This document shows, piece by piece, positions 19,318-29,871 of a stretch of DNA of 64,000 nucleotides. The stretch comes from Rhodanobacteraceae bacterium (GTDB lineage: Bacteria; Pseudomonadota; Gammaproteobacteria; Xanthomonadales; Ahniellaceae). The stretch lies in NCBI GenBank assembly GCA_016708465.1, contig JADJFT010000008.1, positions 196,590 to 260,589 of the forward strand, read 5' to 3'. The position numbers were made by a program, and so were the translations under genes. The first letter of the stretch is position 1, and each line of letters begins with the position of its first letter. The notes beneath the pieces are model-generated. The model did not search any database, was not told the origin of the DNA, and saw nothing but the letters and a program-made list of their open reading frames with translations.

Positions 19318-19797
19318 ATGCGTGCATCCTTGTTCGTCGTAATCCTGGTGCTCGCTGGTTGCGGCTTCCATTTGCGCGAGCAGACGCAGTTGCCCGCTGC
19401 GTTGCAGGAATTGCGCATCGAAGTCGCCGACCCGTTCAGCCCGATCGGACGAGAGTTGGGCCGGTCACTGATGCGTGCCGGTGCGACCCTGCACGAGGAT
19501 GCAACGGACAAGGTTGCGGTGCTGCGGATTCATGCCGACGCTTTGAACACGCTGCCGTTATCGGTCAGTGGTAGCGCACGTGTGCAGGAGTATCAGGTCT
19601 TGCACCGCGTCGAGTTTGAAGTCGTTGCGGCCGACGGTACGGTTCTGGTTGCGCGCAACGCGATCGAGCGTCGCCGCGACTATCGCTTCGACGAAACTCA
19701 GGCGCTGGGCGCTGCGGCCGAAGATGAGTTGGCGCGCAAAGAGCTGCGGCGCGACACCTTGGCCGCATTGTTGCGGCGGATCGAAGCGATCCACTGA
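19318..19797 (+). CDS. lptE: LPS-assembly lipoprotein LptE
   Basis: Outer-membrane lipoprotein that plugs the LptD barrel and helps lipopolysaccharide reach the cell surface. The 159-residue protein has a lipoprotein signal ending LVLAGC (Cys15) followed by GFHLREQ, the classic LptE start, and two short alpha/beta repeats. It begins one base after the leuS stop and overlaps holA by one base, the conserved leuS-lptE-holA order of many gammaproteobacteria. Confidence 0.92.
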   Translation: MRASLFVVILVLAGCGFHLREQTQLPAALQELRIEVADPFSPIGRELGRSLMRAGATLHEDATDKVAVLRIHADALNTLPLSVSGSARVQEYQVLHRVEFEVVAADGTVLVARNAIERRRDYRFDETQALGAAAEDELARKELRRDTLAALLRRIEAIH

Positions 19798-20819
19798 TGA
19801 GCGCCGCTACGCAATTCACTAGCCGTATCGCGACGGCGACAGCGCTGAAGCCGGTGTATTTGATTGCCGGCGACGAACACCTGTTGGTGATTGAAGCTGC
19901 CGATGCACTGCGCAGCCGTGCGCGCGCGCTTGGCTACAGCGAGCGCGAGATCCACGATGTCGATTCGAAATTCGACTGGAACGACCTCGCGCGGTCGGGC
20001 GCGGCGATGTCATTGTTCGCATCGCGACGGTTGATCGAACTGCGCCTGCCGACCGGCAAGCCGGGCACTGAAGGTTCCGCGGCGATCCAGGAATGGTGTG
20101 AACGCGCGCCGACTGACTGCGTACTGCTGATCACCTGCATGCAATGGGCAAAGAAGCAGGAAGGCAAGTGGACACAGGCGGTCGATCGCTGCGGTGTGTT
20201 CTTGGTGTTGTGGCCGCTGAAACCCGATGAGTTGCCGGCTTGGGTGCAGTCGCGTGCCGCGTCGCGTTCAGTCCAGTTGACGGCGGATGCGGGGGACGCG
20301 CTGGTGCGTCGTACCGAAGGCAATCTGCTGGCGTGTGCGCAAGAGATCGACAAGCTCGCGCTGCTCGCCAACGGGCGCCGGATCGATGAGCGCGAGTTGG
20401 AGGATCTGGTCGCTGACTCTGCGCGTTTCGATGTCTTCAGGATGGTCGAAGCAGCGTTTGCTGGTGATGGCGCGCGCGCACGGCGCATGCTCGCGTCACT
20501 GCGTGCAGAAGGCGAAGCACCGGCGACGCTGATGGCATGGTTATTGTCGAGTCTGCAGGCAGCGACGCGGCTATCGCAACTGCCTCGCGCTCAGCAGTCC
20601 GGCGCGTTTCGTAACGAGGGCATCTGGGGTACGCGCGACGCTGCCTTTCGCAAAGCATTAGCACGCGGTGACACACGGTTCTGGGAGTCGCGATTGGCCG
20701 AGGCGGCGCGTGTCGATCGACTCGCCAAGGGGCGGGGTGTGGATGATCCATTCCTGGCGCTCGAACGCTTGCTGCTGCGCATCAGCGATGTCCGCGCCAG
20801 CAAACGCATGCTGGCGTGA
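19797..20819 (+). CDS. holA: DNA polymerase III subunit delta
   Basis: Delta subunit of the clamp-loader complex, which opens the beta sliding clamp. The 340 residues show the family's start (KPVYLIAGDEHLLVIEAADALR), the central AAA-like region with VLLITCMQWAKKQEGKW, and DALVRRTEGNLLACAQEIDKL, a strongly conserved HolA motif. The C-terminal collar helices follow. Its end overlaps nadD by 4 bases (GTGA). Confidence 0.94.
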   Translation: MSAATQFTSRIATATALKPVYLIAGDEHLLVIEAADALRSRARALGYSEREIHDVDSKFDWNDLARSGAAMSLFASRRLIELRLPTGKPGTEGSAAIQEWCERAPTDCVLLITCMQWAKKQEGKWTQAVDRCGVFLVLWPLKPDELPAWVQSRAASRSVQLTADAGDALVRRTEGNLLACAQEIDKLALLANGRRIDERELEDLVADSARFDVFRMVEAAFAGDGARARRMLASLRAEGEAPATLMAWLLSSLQAATRLSQLPRAQQSGAFRNEGIWGTRDAAFRKALARGDTRFWESRLAEAARVDRLAKGRGVDDPFLALERLLLRISDVRASKRMLA

Positions 20820-21475
20820 TCGGCGTGTTGACGGCCATTTTCGGCGGCACCTTCGATCCGGTTCACATCGGTCACTTGCGCGTCGCGGTCGAGATCAGTG
20901 AAGCCCTGGACGCCGATGTCCGAATGTTGCCAGCGCCAGTTCCGCCGCATCGTCCGCAGCCGCTAGCGACTGCTGAACAGCGACTCGCGATGCTTGGGCT
21001 TGGCGTGCACGGGTGTGCGCGCCTGTATGCAGACGATCGCGAGTTGCGCCGTGCTGGTCCGAGTTACAGCGTCGATACCGTGGTGGAACTGCGCGGCGAA
21101 CTCGGCCCGGAGACGCCACTGGTGCTATGCATCGGTGCGGATGCCTTCGCCGGGTTCGCGACTTGGCATCGTTACGAATACATCCTCGAACTCGCGCATA
21201 TTTTGATCCTGACGCGGCCCGGCAGTGTCGATCGCGTCGCCTGGCCGGAAGCCTTGCGTGCAGAAGCGGTCAGACGTCGTGGCGGGCTGGCGGAATTGCG
21301 TGAACAGGCGGCGGGGCGTATCGCTGAACTCGCGGTGACGCCGCTCGCAATCTCGGCCACAGCAGTGCGTACGCTGGTCGCTGCGGGCCGCAATCCGCGT
21401 TTTTTGCTGCCGGAAACGGTTGCCGCTTACATCGAGCAGAACGGTCTGTATCGGTCTGGATCGGTGCGCGACTGA
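20816..21475 (+). CDS. nadD: Nicotinate-nucleotide adenylyltransferase
   Basis: Joins nicotinate mononucleotide and ATP to form deamido-NAD, a late step in NAD synthesis. Key motifs are GGTFDPVHIGHL (nucleotidyltransferase HxGH-type site), GPSYSVDTV, and ISATAVR, the ISSTxxR-type motif at the C-terminal side. 219 residues is normal. The GTG start overlaps the holA stop codon, so translation is probably coupled. Confidence 0.94.
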   Translation: MIGVLTAIFGGTFDPVHIGHLRVAVEISEALDADVRMLPAPVPPHRPQPLATAEQRLAMLGLGVHGCARLYADDRELRRAGPSYSVDTVVELRGELGPETPLVLCIGADAFAGFATWHRYEYILELAHILILTRPGSVDRVAWPEALRAEAVRRRGGLAELREQAAGRIAELAVTPLAISATAVRTLVAAGRNPRFLLPETVAAYIEQNGLYRSGSVRD

Positions 21476-21525
21476 CCTATACTGCCGGGACAACGGCAGT
21501 TCGCCGTGCCGAGGAGAATCTCGAT

Positions 21526-22095
21526 TTGAACACGACCTCAAAAGCCAAGCCGAAAGCAAAGACGACGGCGCGCAAAGCGCCCGCGAAGAAACCGGCGTCG
21601 GGTACGCGCAAGCCACCGGCAAAGAAGAAATCTGGCGCGAAAAAGCCAACCAAGAAAGTCGCCGTGAAGAAATTGGCGCCGCCGCGCAAGCTGACTACGA
21701 AACCCGAAGCTGTTGCAGCAACGCCGGTCCCGCTGGCGCTGGCCAAGGAAACTGCGCTGCTGCGCAAACAAGTGATTGCGGCGCTGGATGAACTTAAAGC
21801 CAAGGAAGTGAACGAGATCGACATCCGGGCCAAGGCCTCGTTTGCTGATTTGCTGTTTATCGCCAGCGGTACGTCGACCCGTCACGTTAAGTCGATTGCC
21901 GATGAAGTCGTCAAGTTCGTCAAGAAGGCCGGCATGATGCCGCTCGGTATTGAGGGCGAGAAGGAAGCCGAATGGGTTCTGGTCGATCTCGGCGACATCG
22001 TCGTGCATGTGATGCTGCCGCGCATCCGCGAGTTCTACGGTCTGGAACGGCTGTGGAGTGTCGGCGGCGACGACGACGCTGAAGCCGCACCCTGA
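21526..22095 (+). CDS. rsfS: Ribosomal silencing factor RsfS with a long basic N-terminal tail
   Basis: RsfS binds ribosomal protein L14 and blocks subunit joining when nutrients run out. The conserved domain occupies about residues 75-180 (ALDELKAKEVNEIDIRAK, FIASGTSTRHVKSIADEV, VLVDLGDIVVHVMLP, REFYGLERLW). Ahead of it lies an unusual tail of about 60 residues built from Lys, Ala, Pro and Thr, such as KAPAKKPASG and KPPAKKKSGAKKP, like histone H1 or other nucleic-acid-binding tails. The TTG start at 21526 is supported by AGGAG about 9 bases upstream, so the tail is probably translated. nadD precedes it by 50 bases and rlmH follows. Confidence 0.9.
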   Translation: MNTTSKAKPKAKTTARKAPAKKPASGTRKPPAKKKSGAKKPTKKVAVKKLAPPRKLTTKPEAVAATPVPLALAKETALLRKQVIAALDELKAKEVNEIDIRAKASFADLLFIASGTSTRHVKSIADEVVKFVKKAGMMPLGIEGEKEAEWVLVDLGDIVVHVMLPRIREFYGLERLWSVGGDDDAEAAP

Positions 22096-22108
22096 TTCCG
22101 CTCACCGC

Positions 22109-22579
22109 ATGCGTATCCGCCTGCTGACGATAAGCGAGCGCCAGCCTGCTTGGGTCAACGATGGGTTTGTGGAGTACGCCAAACGTCTGCCCAAGCACCT
22201 CGCGCCGGAACTGGTCGAGTTGCCGCTGGCAAAGCGCGGTAAAGGTGGTGATTCGGCCAAGCACAAGGTCGAGGAGTCCGAGCGACTGTTGAACGCCATG
22301 GGTCGCGATGTCCAGTTGATCGCGCTGGATGAGCGCGGGGTCGCCTGGACCAGCGTGCAACTTGCCGAGCAGATGCGCCGTTGGACGCTGGATGGCCGCG
22401 ATGTCGCGCTCGCCATCGGCGGTCCCGACGGGCATGCACCGTTTTTGCTGGAACGTGCCAGCGCACGCTGGTCGCTGTCGCCGCTGACTTTGCCGCATGG
22501 TCTGGTACGTGTGGTGATCGCCGAGCAGTTGTATCGCGCCCATTCGATTCTCGAAGGGCATCCTTATCACCGCGCCTGA
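22109..22579 (+). CDS. rlmH: 23S rRNA (pseudouridine-1915-N3)-methyltransferase RlmH
   Basis: Small SPOUT methyltransferase acting on pseudouridine 1915 of helix 69 in assembled ribosomes. The ATG at 22109 gives MRIRLLTISERQPAWV and a 156-residue protein, the standard size; the longer reading from 22058 only overlaps rsfS. Diagnostic motifs are LDERGVAWTSVQLAEQM, FAIGGPDGH-type AIGGPDGH and LPHGLVRVVIAEQLYRA. It follows rsfS, its usual neighbour. Confidence 0.94.
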   Translation: MRIRLLTISERQPAWVNDGFVEYAKRLPKHLAPELVELPLAKRGKGGDSAKHKVEESERLLNAMGRDVQLIALDERGVAWTSVQLAEQMRRWTLDGRDVALAIGGPDGHAPFLLERASARWSLSPLTLPHGLVRVVIAEQLYRAHSILEGHPYHRA

Positions 22580-22587
22580 GTCCGCCC

Positions 22588-23160
22588 ATGCACCTGTTCC
22601 TTGCTTCGCAGTCGCCGCGCCGGCGTGAATTGCTGAACCAGATCGGCGTCGTGTTCGAGCCGCTCGAAGTGAGCATCGATGAAACCCCGGCGATGGACGA
22701 ATCACCGCTCGATTACGTGCGCCGAGTTGCTCGCGAAAAGGCCGGCGCAGGCCTGTTGCAGGTAGCCGCCGTGCCGGGGGCGTTGGTGCTTGGGGCCGAC
22801 ACCGAAGTGGTGCTCGACGGCATCGTGTTCGGCAAGCCAGTGGATGCCGCAGATGCCACGCGCATGCTGCGTCTGTTGTCCGGGCGTACCCATCGGGTGA
22901 TCTCGGCGGTGGCGTTGGTCAGTGGCGGCCGTGAGGCCGAAACGGTGTCGGAGTCCGAGGTGCGCTTTGCGTCCATCGACGAACAGGAAATCGCTGCTTA
23001 TATCGCTACCGGCGAGCCCTTTGGCAAGGCGGGTGCTTACGCCATTCAGGGCCGTGGCGCGACATTCGTCGCCCATCTGTCCGGCAGTTTCTCAGCGGTC
23101 ATGGGCCTGCCTTTGCACGAGACGGCCGGGTTGCTGCGTGGTTTTGGATTCGCAGTGTAA
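22588..23160 (+). CDS. Maf family nucleotide pyrophosphatase (dTTP/UTP pyrophosphatase type)
   Basis: House-cleaning enzyme that hydrolyses non-standard or excess nucleoside triphosphates. The 190-residue product starts at ATG 22588 with LASQSPRRRELL, the Maf signature. It also has VLGADTEVVLDGIVFGKP, LLSGRTHRVISAVAL and GKAGAYAIQGRGA; these fit the YhdE subgroup acting on dTTP/UTP. It sits 8 bases after rlmH and before rng, the normal maf-rng pairing. Confidence 0.92.
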   Translation: MHLFLASQSPRRRELLNQIGVVFEPLEVSIDETPAMDESPLDYVRRVAREKAGAGLLQVAAVPGALVLGADTEVVLDGIVFGKPVDAADATRMLRLLSGRTHRVISAVALVSGGREAETVSESEVRFASIDEQEIAAYIATGEPFGKAGAYAIQGRGATFVAHLSGSFSAVMGLPLHETAGLLRGFGFAV

Positions 23161-23262
23161 GAAATTCGTGATTCGCGTTTGTTTGCCGCAAGTCAATCCG
23201 CGGACTATCGCAGTTCATCGGCGGCAGGCTATAAGTGCATTGAAGCCGAACGGAAGAGCCGT

Positions 23263-24735
23263 GTGAGCGAAGAGATTCTGATTAATGTGACGCCGCGAGA
23301 GACGCGCGTCGCCCTCGTCGAGAACGGCATGCTGCAGGAGGTCTACGTCGAACGTGCCTCGCGCCGTGGTTATGTCGGCAACATCTACAATGGCCGAGTG
23401 CAGCGGGTGATGCCGGGCATGCAGGCGGCTTTTGTCGAGGTCGGTTTGGATCGCGCCGAGTTTTTGCATGCGTCCGACATCGTGCGCACGCCGTCGCCGG
23501 ATATCGATGCGCCGGAAGGGCTGGCGCCGACCCCGCCGATCAACGAATTGCTGCACGAAGGCCAGGAAGTGATCGTGCAGATCGTGAAGGACCCGATCGG
23601 CAGCAAGGGCGCGCGCTTGACGACGCATCTGTCCTTGCCGTCGCGATACTTGGTATTGCTCGCAAGCAGCAAACAAATCGGCGTATCAGCGCGTATCGAG
23701 GACGAGACCGAGCGCGCGCGCCTGAAAGACCTGATGCTCGCGCTCGCTTCGGAGCGTGAGCATGGTTATATCGTGCGGACCAATGCCGATGGCGTCGGTG
23801 AGGAATCGCTGAAAGACGACATCATTTATCTGCAGAAAGTCTGGCGAGCAGTGAGTGCTCGCTTCGCAAATGCGAAGATCGGCGATTGCGTTTACGAGGA
23901 CCTGAGTCTGCCGCTACGTTCGGTGCGCGATCACATGCGCCACAACATCGGCAAGGTACGTGTCGATTCGCGCGAAGCCTACGAGCGACTGTTGAAGTTT
24001 GCACACCAGTTCATGCCGGCGTGGGTGGAGCGGGTCGAACACTATCCGGGTGAACGGCCAATCTTCGATCTGTACGGTGTCGAGGATGAAATCCAGCGCG
24101 CTTTGAAGAAAGAAGTGCCATTGAAATCAGGTGGTTACCTGATTGTCGATCAAACCGAAGCGATGACCACGGTAGACGTCAATACTGGCGCCTATCTCGG
24201 CACGCGCAATCTCGAAGAGACGGTGTATCGCACCAATCTGGAAGCGGCGCAGTCGGTCGCTCGACAACTACGGCTACGTAACCTCGGCGGCATCATCATC
24301 ATCGACTTCATCGACATGACTGACGAGGAACATAAGCGTCAAGTGCTGCGTCAGTTGGAAAAAGCGCTGACGCGCGACCATGCCAAGACCACGGTCTACG
24401 AAATGTCGCCACTCGGTTTAGTCGAAATGACGCGCAAGCGCACTACTGAAAGCCTCGAACGACAATTGTGCGAACCCTGCCCAGCGTGTGCCGGGCGCAG
24501 CACGATGAAGACGCCCGAAACCGTGTGCTACGAGATTTTCCGCGAGATTACGCGTGCAGTGCGTCAGTTCGATGCCGAGAAGCTGCTGGTATTGGCTGCG
24601 CCAAAGGTCGTCGCACGGATCCTCGACGAGGAGTCCGCTGCCGTCGCCGAACTGGAAGAGTTCATCGGCAAGACCATCAGCTTCCAGCCAGAAGATCAGT
24701 ATTCGCAGGAACAGTACGACGTGGTGGTGATGTGA
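23263..24735 (+). CDS. rng: Ribonuclease G
   Basis: Endoribonuclease of the RNase E/G family that matures the 5' end of 16S rRNA and takes part in mRNA decay. From the GTG at 23263 (MSEEILINVTPRETRVAL) the protein is 490 residues, the length of E. coli RNase G. It has the S1-type domain near 35-125 and the catalytic region with TTVDVNTGAYLG and IIIIDFIDM (the two Mg-binding aspartates). The zinc-link CEPCPACAGR follows. There is no RNase E-like C-terminal scaffold. A longer reading from 23179 is not supported. Confidence 0.94.
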   Translation: MSEEILINVTPRETRVALVENGMLQEVYVERASRRGYVGNIYNGRVQRVMPGMQAAFVEVGLDRAEFLHASDIVRTPSPDIDAPEGLAPTPPINELLHEGQEVIVQIVKDPIGSKGARLTTHLSLPSRYLVLLASSKQIGVSARIEDETERARLKDLMLALASEREHGYIVRTNADGVGEESLKDDIIYLQKVWRAVSARFANAKIGDCVYEDLSLPLRSVRDHMRHNIGKVRVDSREAYERLLKFAHQFMPAWVERVEHYPGERPIFDLYGVEDEIQRALKKEVPLKSGGYLIVDQTEAMTTVDVNTGAYLGTRNLEETVYRTNLEAAQSVARQLRLRNLGGIIIIDFIDMTDEEHKRQVLRQLEKALTRDHAKTTVYEMSPLGLVEMTRKRTTESLERQLCEPCPACAGRSTMKTPETVCYEIFREITRAVRQFDAEKLLVLAAPKVVARILDEESAAVAELEEFIGKTISFQPEDQYSQEQYDVVVM

Positions 24736-24772
24736 GCGATCGCGCCGCCGTTGCGATGAAGGAGTGGTGCGG

Positions 24773-27700
24773 GTGAATCCCGAACGCGCCCGACGTCGTC
24801 GCATTCGTCGCCGTATTTTGTTTGGGGTCGCTGGGTTGTTGATCTTGGCCGCAACGATGATGGGCGGTTTGAGCCTTCTTTTTCCGTGGGTGTTGGCGCA
24901 TCCCGAGCGCGTGCAGCAGTTCTTGTCCGATCGTTTGCAGCGCCCGGTAGGTTTTGTGGCACTCGATGGTGAATGGTTACCTGGTGGGCCGGTGTTCCGA
25001 ATCAGCAAGCTGCGCATTGGCGGCGACACTGGGCATCCGGCGCTTGAAGTCGAGCGCGCTGAGCTCGTCATCGATTTTTATGCGCCATTCAAGCGTGGCG
25101 TGCCGTGGCATGAGTTGCGCATCATCGGGCTCGCCATCGACGCCGAGCGCGATATCGAAGGGCGGTTCCGAATCGTTCAGTGGCGCGGATCGGCTGACAC
25201 GCTCGGCAATCCGCTCGATGCTTTGCGTGCATTGGGCGCATTCCGGATCAGCCAATCGGTGCTGAGTTTCCACGATGTCGGCAGCGACAGTCATATTCGA
25301 CTTGCTGATATCGATGTCGCGATTGGTGCGCGCATCGGTGGTCAACGCATCGTTGGTCGCGCGAGTCTCGGCAATGCTGCGCCGATCGGCTTGCGCTGCA
25401 ACTTGGCCGGTGATTTCCGTTCCGGCCAGTGTTACGCCGAGGCGCAGGCAGTGCCGGTTGCGCAGGCGCTGGCCGAGTTGCGTGTTGGTGGTATCGGCTT
25501 CACTGGTGGTGAAGCTGACGTGGCGATATTGACACAGTTCCTGCACAGTGAAATTACCGAAGGGCGTATCGAATTTTCTGCCGATGCGCTGGGCTTGCGT
25601 GGATTGCGACCGGTACAACTCGCCAATGGCGAGGAAATTGAAGCGCGTTACAGTCCAGATTCGACAAAGCTTGCGCTGCAGTGGACGCGCAGTGCCGGTC
25701 GCGAGCAGTTCTCTTTGCTCGAAGGTCCAAATCTGAACCCGGATGCGCCAGCGCGTAGCAAGCTCGAACTGCAGCGGGAGCGCAGCAGCGGTGCGTGGAC
25801 GCTGGCCGTCGAGCATCTCGAACTTGATCGCTTGATGCCATGGCTTAGCCTCAGCACACTGGCGTCGCCGGGCGTTGCCGGTTGGTTGTTTGAAGCTGCG
25901 CCAAGCGGCCATCTGCGTGATTTGCGCACGTCCGGCAGTGGCGGTGATGTCGCCGCGATTGTCGGCAAGCTGCAGGACGTCGCCTTGGCATCAACCCGGC
26001 GCAGTCCCACGTGACCGGCATTGATGCCGGCATCCACGGTGATGCCGATGCAGTGATGATCCAGATTGATCCGGTGGAGACCGTCATCGATTTTCCCGGC
26101 GTATTTCCGGCACCCTTCCCGGTACTGATCGAGCGCGCACAATTGTTGCTTGTTCGCGAAGGCGAAGGCGTGCGTGTCGAGTTTCCCGAGCTGTCGCTAC
26201 AGGGCGAAGATTTCGGAATCGACGGTTGGCTGGCATTGATATTCGAACGCAACGGCCAACGCCCGTTCATCGATGCTGTCGTGAACGTGCGTGATAGCGG
26301 CGTGGTCGCCGCGAAGGCGTTCTGGCCGATCATCGTGTTGCCAGCCAACGCGCGTAGCTGGCTTGATCGGGCACTGGTATCAGGGCGCATCACGCATGGT
26401 GTAGCGAGTATTCGTGGCGATCTCGACGACTGGCCGTTCAAGGGCGATCAAGGTCGTTTGATGGCGGACGCCGAGATCGTCGATTTGGTGCTCGATTATC
26501 ACCGTGACTGGCCGCGTGGTCAGGTGCATAGCGTCGAGGCACGCTTCCGCAATGGCGGTTTGGCGGCGGCGGCGCGCGATGGTCGCATCATGGACGTCGC
26601 TATTGCACAGGTCGATGGCGAAGTCGACAGTTTCAAGGACCCGATTGTGCGTCTGCGCGGCACCGCTACTGGTACCGGGCCAGCCCTGCTCGAATTCATG
26701 CGGGCGACACCGTTGAATCAGCGCTATCGAGACGAATTGCTGGCGCTCTCGGTTGGCGGACGTGGTGATACGCGTTTCGACCTACGCCTGCCGCTGACGC
26801 CGCGACTTGGCGAGCCGATGCTGGATGGTCGTGTCGAACTACACGATGCCGATCTGGCTGATGCCAAATGGGGCTTGAGATTCGAACATGCGAACGGCGG
26901 CGTTCGGTTTTCGCGGGAAGGATTCGCGACCGATGGCTTGGATGTGTTGGTGGATGGGGATACTGCGCGGTTCGCGATTGCGGTAGGTCGCTTTGTCGCC
27001 GATCCGGCGAACCAAGTGGAAGCCAGCTTGCGCGGCAATATGAAAGCACCTTCGGTGATGAGCGCTTTCCATGTGCTCGATCCGTACTGGAATCGAATGC
27101 CGGGTAAGGCCTACTGGGAACTGGTGTTAGCGGTTCCGCGCACGCTCGATCCGGAGCAGCCGGCGCTGTCCTTGCTGACGCTGAATTCGGACTTGCGTGG
27201 CATCACCCTTGACTTGCCGGCACCGCTTGGCAAGGACGCGGAATCGCCGATGCCCTTGCGCATGTCGGTGCAGTTGCCGGCGCCTGGAAATGAACTCGAC
27301 GTACAACTCGGTGCGATGGCGCGCTTCAAAGCACGCATCGCCGATGACCAAAGCGATTTCAGTGGGCATCTCGCACTCGGTGGCGAACTGCCGGTATTGC
27401 CGGCACGCGCCGGTTTGCGCATTTCCGGGAGTGCGCCGAGCGTCGATCTGGGCGGCTGGAGCACGTTCGGTGTCGGAGGTGATGAGGCGTCGCCAATGCT
27501 TTCGGTGGACGTGCAGGCCAGCGAACTGGATGTCTTGGGCCGCGGGTTTGCGGACACCGCCTTGCATATCGAGCGCGACACACAGGTGACACGTGTTGAC
27601 TTGAAGGGCGAGGGTATTGACGGCAGTTTTGACGTGCCGCGAGATGGACTTGCGATGCGCGGCTTGACGCTGCAGTTCGAGAAATTGCATTGGCCCGAAG

Positions 27701-28584
27701 GCGGTCCCACGGCCCAGCGCAGTCAGCGTCCGGTCGATCCCGCGCAGTTGCCGCCACTGCACATTTGGGTGCGTGATTTGAAGCTCGGTGCCGCCAGCTT
27801 CGGCGAGGCGCGGATCGAGACGCAACCGATGCCAGGTGGTCTGCGCATCGAACAGTTCGATGCCGGTTCGCCGACCTTGACCATGCGCGCCAGCGGTGAT
27901 TGGAAGCTGGTCAAAGGCATTGAGCGCAGTGCGCTCGATATCACCTTGAGTTCGGAGAGTTTGGGCAAGATGCTTGAGTCACTTGGATACGCCGGAGTCA
28001 TCGACGGCGGCCAAACTGTCGCGCGTATCAAACGCATTTGTGCCGGCTCGGTGGCAAAGTTTGGTCTGGTCAACATCGATGGTGAATTGTCCGGCGAAGT
28101 AGGTGAGGGCCGTATTCTCAATGTTGATCCCGGTGCCGGGCGTATTTTCGGCTTGGTCAATTTCAGTGCCATTCCGCGACGACTGTCGCTCGATTTTCGC
28201 GATTTCTTCCAGACCGGGATGGCGTTCGACAGCATTCGTGGCAGCTTTACCCTGATCGATGGCAGCGCCCATACCGAAAATCTCGAGATCAAGGGGCCAG
28301 CCGCCGACATTCGTATCAGCGGACGCACCGGTTTACGTGCCAAGGATTACGAGCAAGAGATGGAGGTGACACCGAAACTGCGCGGGGCTCTCCCCATCGT
28401 CGGTGCGGTCGCGGGTGGTCCAGTCGGTGCCATGGTCGGTGTGCTCGCCCAAGAAGTGATGCGCAAGCCAATCGACGATGTGGTGTCGTCGCGGTACCGC
28501 GTGCGTGGCACTTGGGACAAACCGGACATTACCCTGATCGGCAAGATGTCGCGGCGTCAGGCGGCCGAAAACGGTTCGGGCTGA
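24773..28584 (+). pseudogene. yhdP: Frameshifted YhdP family (AsmA-like) envelope protein
   Basis: YhdP is a very large inner-membrane-anchored periplasmic protein of the AsmA-like group, thought to help carry phospholipid to the outer membrane. The first open segment (to 26014) holds the membrane anchor (ILFGVAGLLILAATMMGGLS) and the DUF3971-type start. The second (open from 26011) carries the rest to RYRVRGTWDKPDITLIGKM. They join at GG, 25987-25988: one more G gives DVALGINPAQSHVTGIDA and a continuous protein of about 1270 residues, matching E. coli YhdP. GTG 24773 is preferred over GTG 24764 because AAGGAG lies 8 bases before it. Long beta-rich repeats and a typical Gly/Ala-rich C-terminal segment are visible. 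Confidence 0.88.
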
Positions 28585-28680
28585 TCGCGGGCACGGAGGC
28601 ATTGAAACGGACGTTGGCGTGACCGTCACTATCACCATGACTACAATGCGCGACCTTTTTTTGCTGCCGGATCCACTGCC

Positions 28681-29844
28681 ATGGCCCTGAACCCTTACGA
28701 CCTGTTCGACATCCGCTCGCTGCTGACCGAAGAAGAGCAAGCGGTGCAGGACGCGGTCGCGCGCTTCACCGACGAACGCGTGATTCCGATCATTGGTGAT
28801 TGCTTCGACAAGGGCGAGTTCCCGCATCATCTGATCGCCGAAATGGCCGAGATGGGCCTGCTCGGATCGAGCCTGCCGACCGAGTACGGTTGCGCCGGCA
28901 TGAACGCCGTCAGCTACGGGCTGATCTGTCAGGAGCTTGAGCGCGGTGATTCCGGCATTCGCAGCTTCGCATCGGTGCAGAGTTCGCTGTGCATGTACCC
29001 GATTTACGCTTACGGTTCGGAAGAGCAACGCAAGCGATGGCTGCCGCCGATGGCCAAGGGTGAAGTGATTGGATGCTTCGGATTGACCGAGCCGCACGGT
29101 GGCTCCGATCCGGCAAACATGAAAACGCATGCCAAGCGCGACGGCGGCGACTGGCTGATCAACGGCGGCAAGATGTGGATCACCAACGGCAATCTCGCGA
29201 ATATCGCCATTGTCTGGGCGCAGACCGATGACGGTATCAACGGCTTCATTCTCGAAAAGGGCATGCCAGGCTTTACCGCTCAGGTCGTGCATCGCAAGAT
29301 GTCACTGCGTGCCTCCGTCACCTCGGCTTTATTTTTCGACAACGTGCGTGTGCCGGAAGCAAATCGTTTGGCGAGCGTGAAGGGACTCAAAGGCCCGCTC
29401 GGCTGTCTGACGCAGGCGCGTTACGGCATCACTTGGGGCCCGATTGGTGCCGCCATCGATTGTCTGCACACCGCGAATGAATATGCCAAGTCACGCATCT
29501 TGTTCGGCAAGCCGATCGCGTCGACCCAGGCGGTGCAACTGAAACTCGCCGACATGGCGCGACGTATCACGCTAGCGCAACTGCTGTCGTTGCAACTCGG
29601 ACGTCTGAAGGATGCCGGGAAGATGCAGCCGACACAGGTGTCGCTGGCAAAGTGGAACAACGTGCGCATGGCGCTCGACATCGCGCGTGAAGCGCGCGAC
29701 ATCCTCGGTGGTGCTGGTATCACCACGGAATACAGCCCGATCCGGCACGCGCTCAATCTGGAATCGGTCATCACTTACGAAGGTACCGAAACTGTGCACC
29801 AACTCGTCGTCGGCCGTGAACTGACCGGGATCAACGCATTCTGA
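28681..29844 (+). CDS. gcdH: Glutaryl-CoA dehydrogenase (acyl-CoA dehydrogenase family)
   Basis: Flavoenzyme that oxidatively decarboxylates glutaryl-CoA to crotonyl-CoA in lysine and tryptophan breakdown. The 387-residue protein shows the acyl-CoA dehydrogenase order: helical N-domain, GCFGLTEPHGGSDPANMKT and KMWITNGNLANI in the beta domain, then the C-terminal helices with the catalytic glutamate in TYEGTETVHQLV (Glu367). The ITYEGT context and the RSFASVQSSL stretch are typical of the glutaryl-CoA subgroup. Single gene; the 96 bases upstream should contain its promoter. Confidence 0.9.
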   Translation: MALNPYDLFDIRSLLTEEEQAVQDAVARFTDERVIPIIGDCFDKGEFPHHLIAEMAEMGLLGSSLPTEYGCAGMNAVSYGLICQELERGDSGIRSFASVQSSLCMYPIYAYGSEEQRKRWLPPMAKGEVIGCFGLTEPHGGSDPANMKTHAKRDGGDWLINGGKMWITNGNLANIAIVWAQTDDGINGFILEKGMPGFTAQVVHRKMSLRASVTSALFFDNVRVPEANRLASVKGLKGPLGCLTQARYGITWGPIGAAIDCLHTANEYAKSRILFGKPIASTQAVQLKLADMARRITLAQLLSLQLGRLKDAGKMQPTQVSLAKWNNVRMALDIAREARDILGGAGITTEYSPIRHALNLESVITYEGTETVHQLVVGRELTGINAF

Positions 29845-29871
29845 TCGTCGGCGCAGCTTGACTGGCCAAGA

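Noticed and set aside
24977..25912. 311-codon frame antisense to yhdP
   Set aside because: Opposite a conserved gene; composition not protein-like.
28333..29292. 319-codon frame antisense to yhdP/gcdH
   Set aside because: Lies opposite two recognisable genes and has no features of its own.
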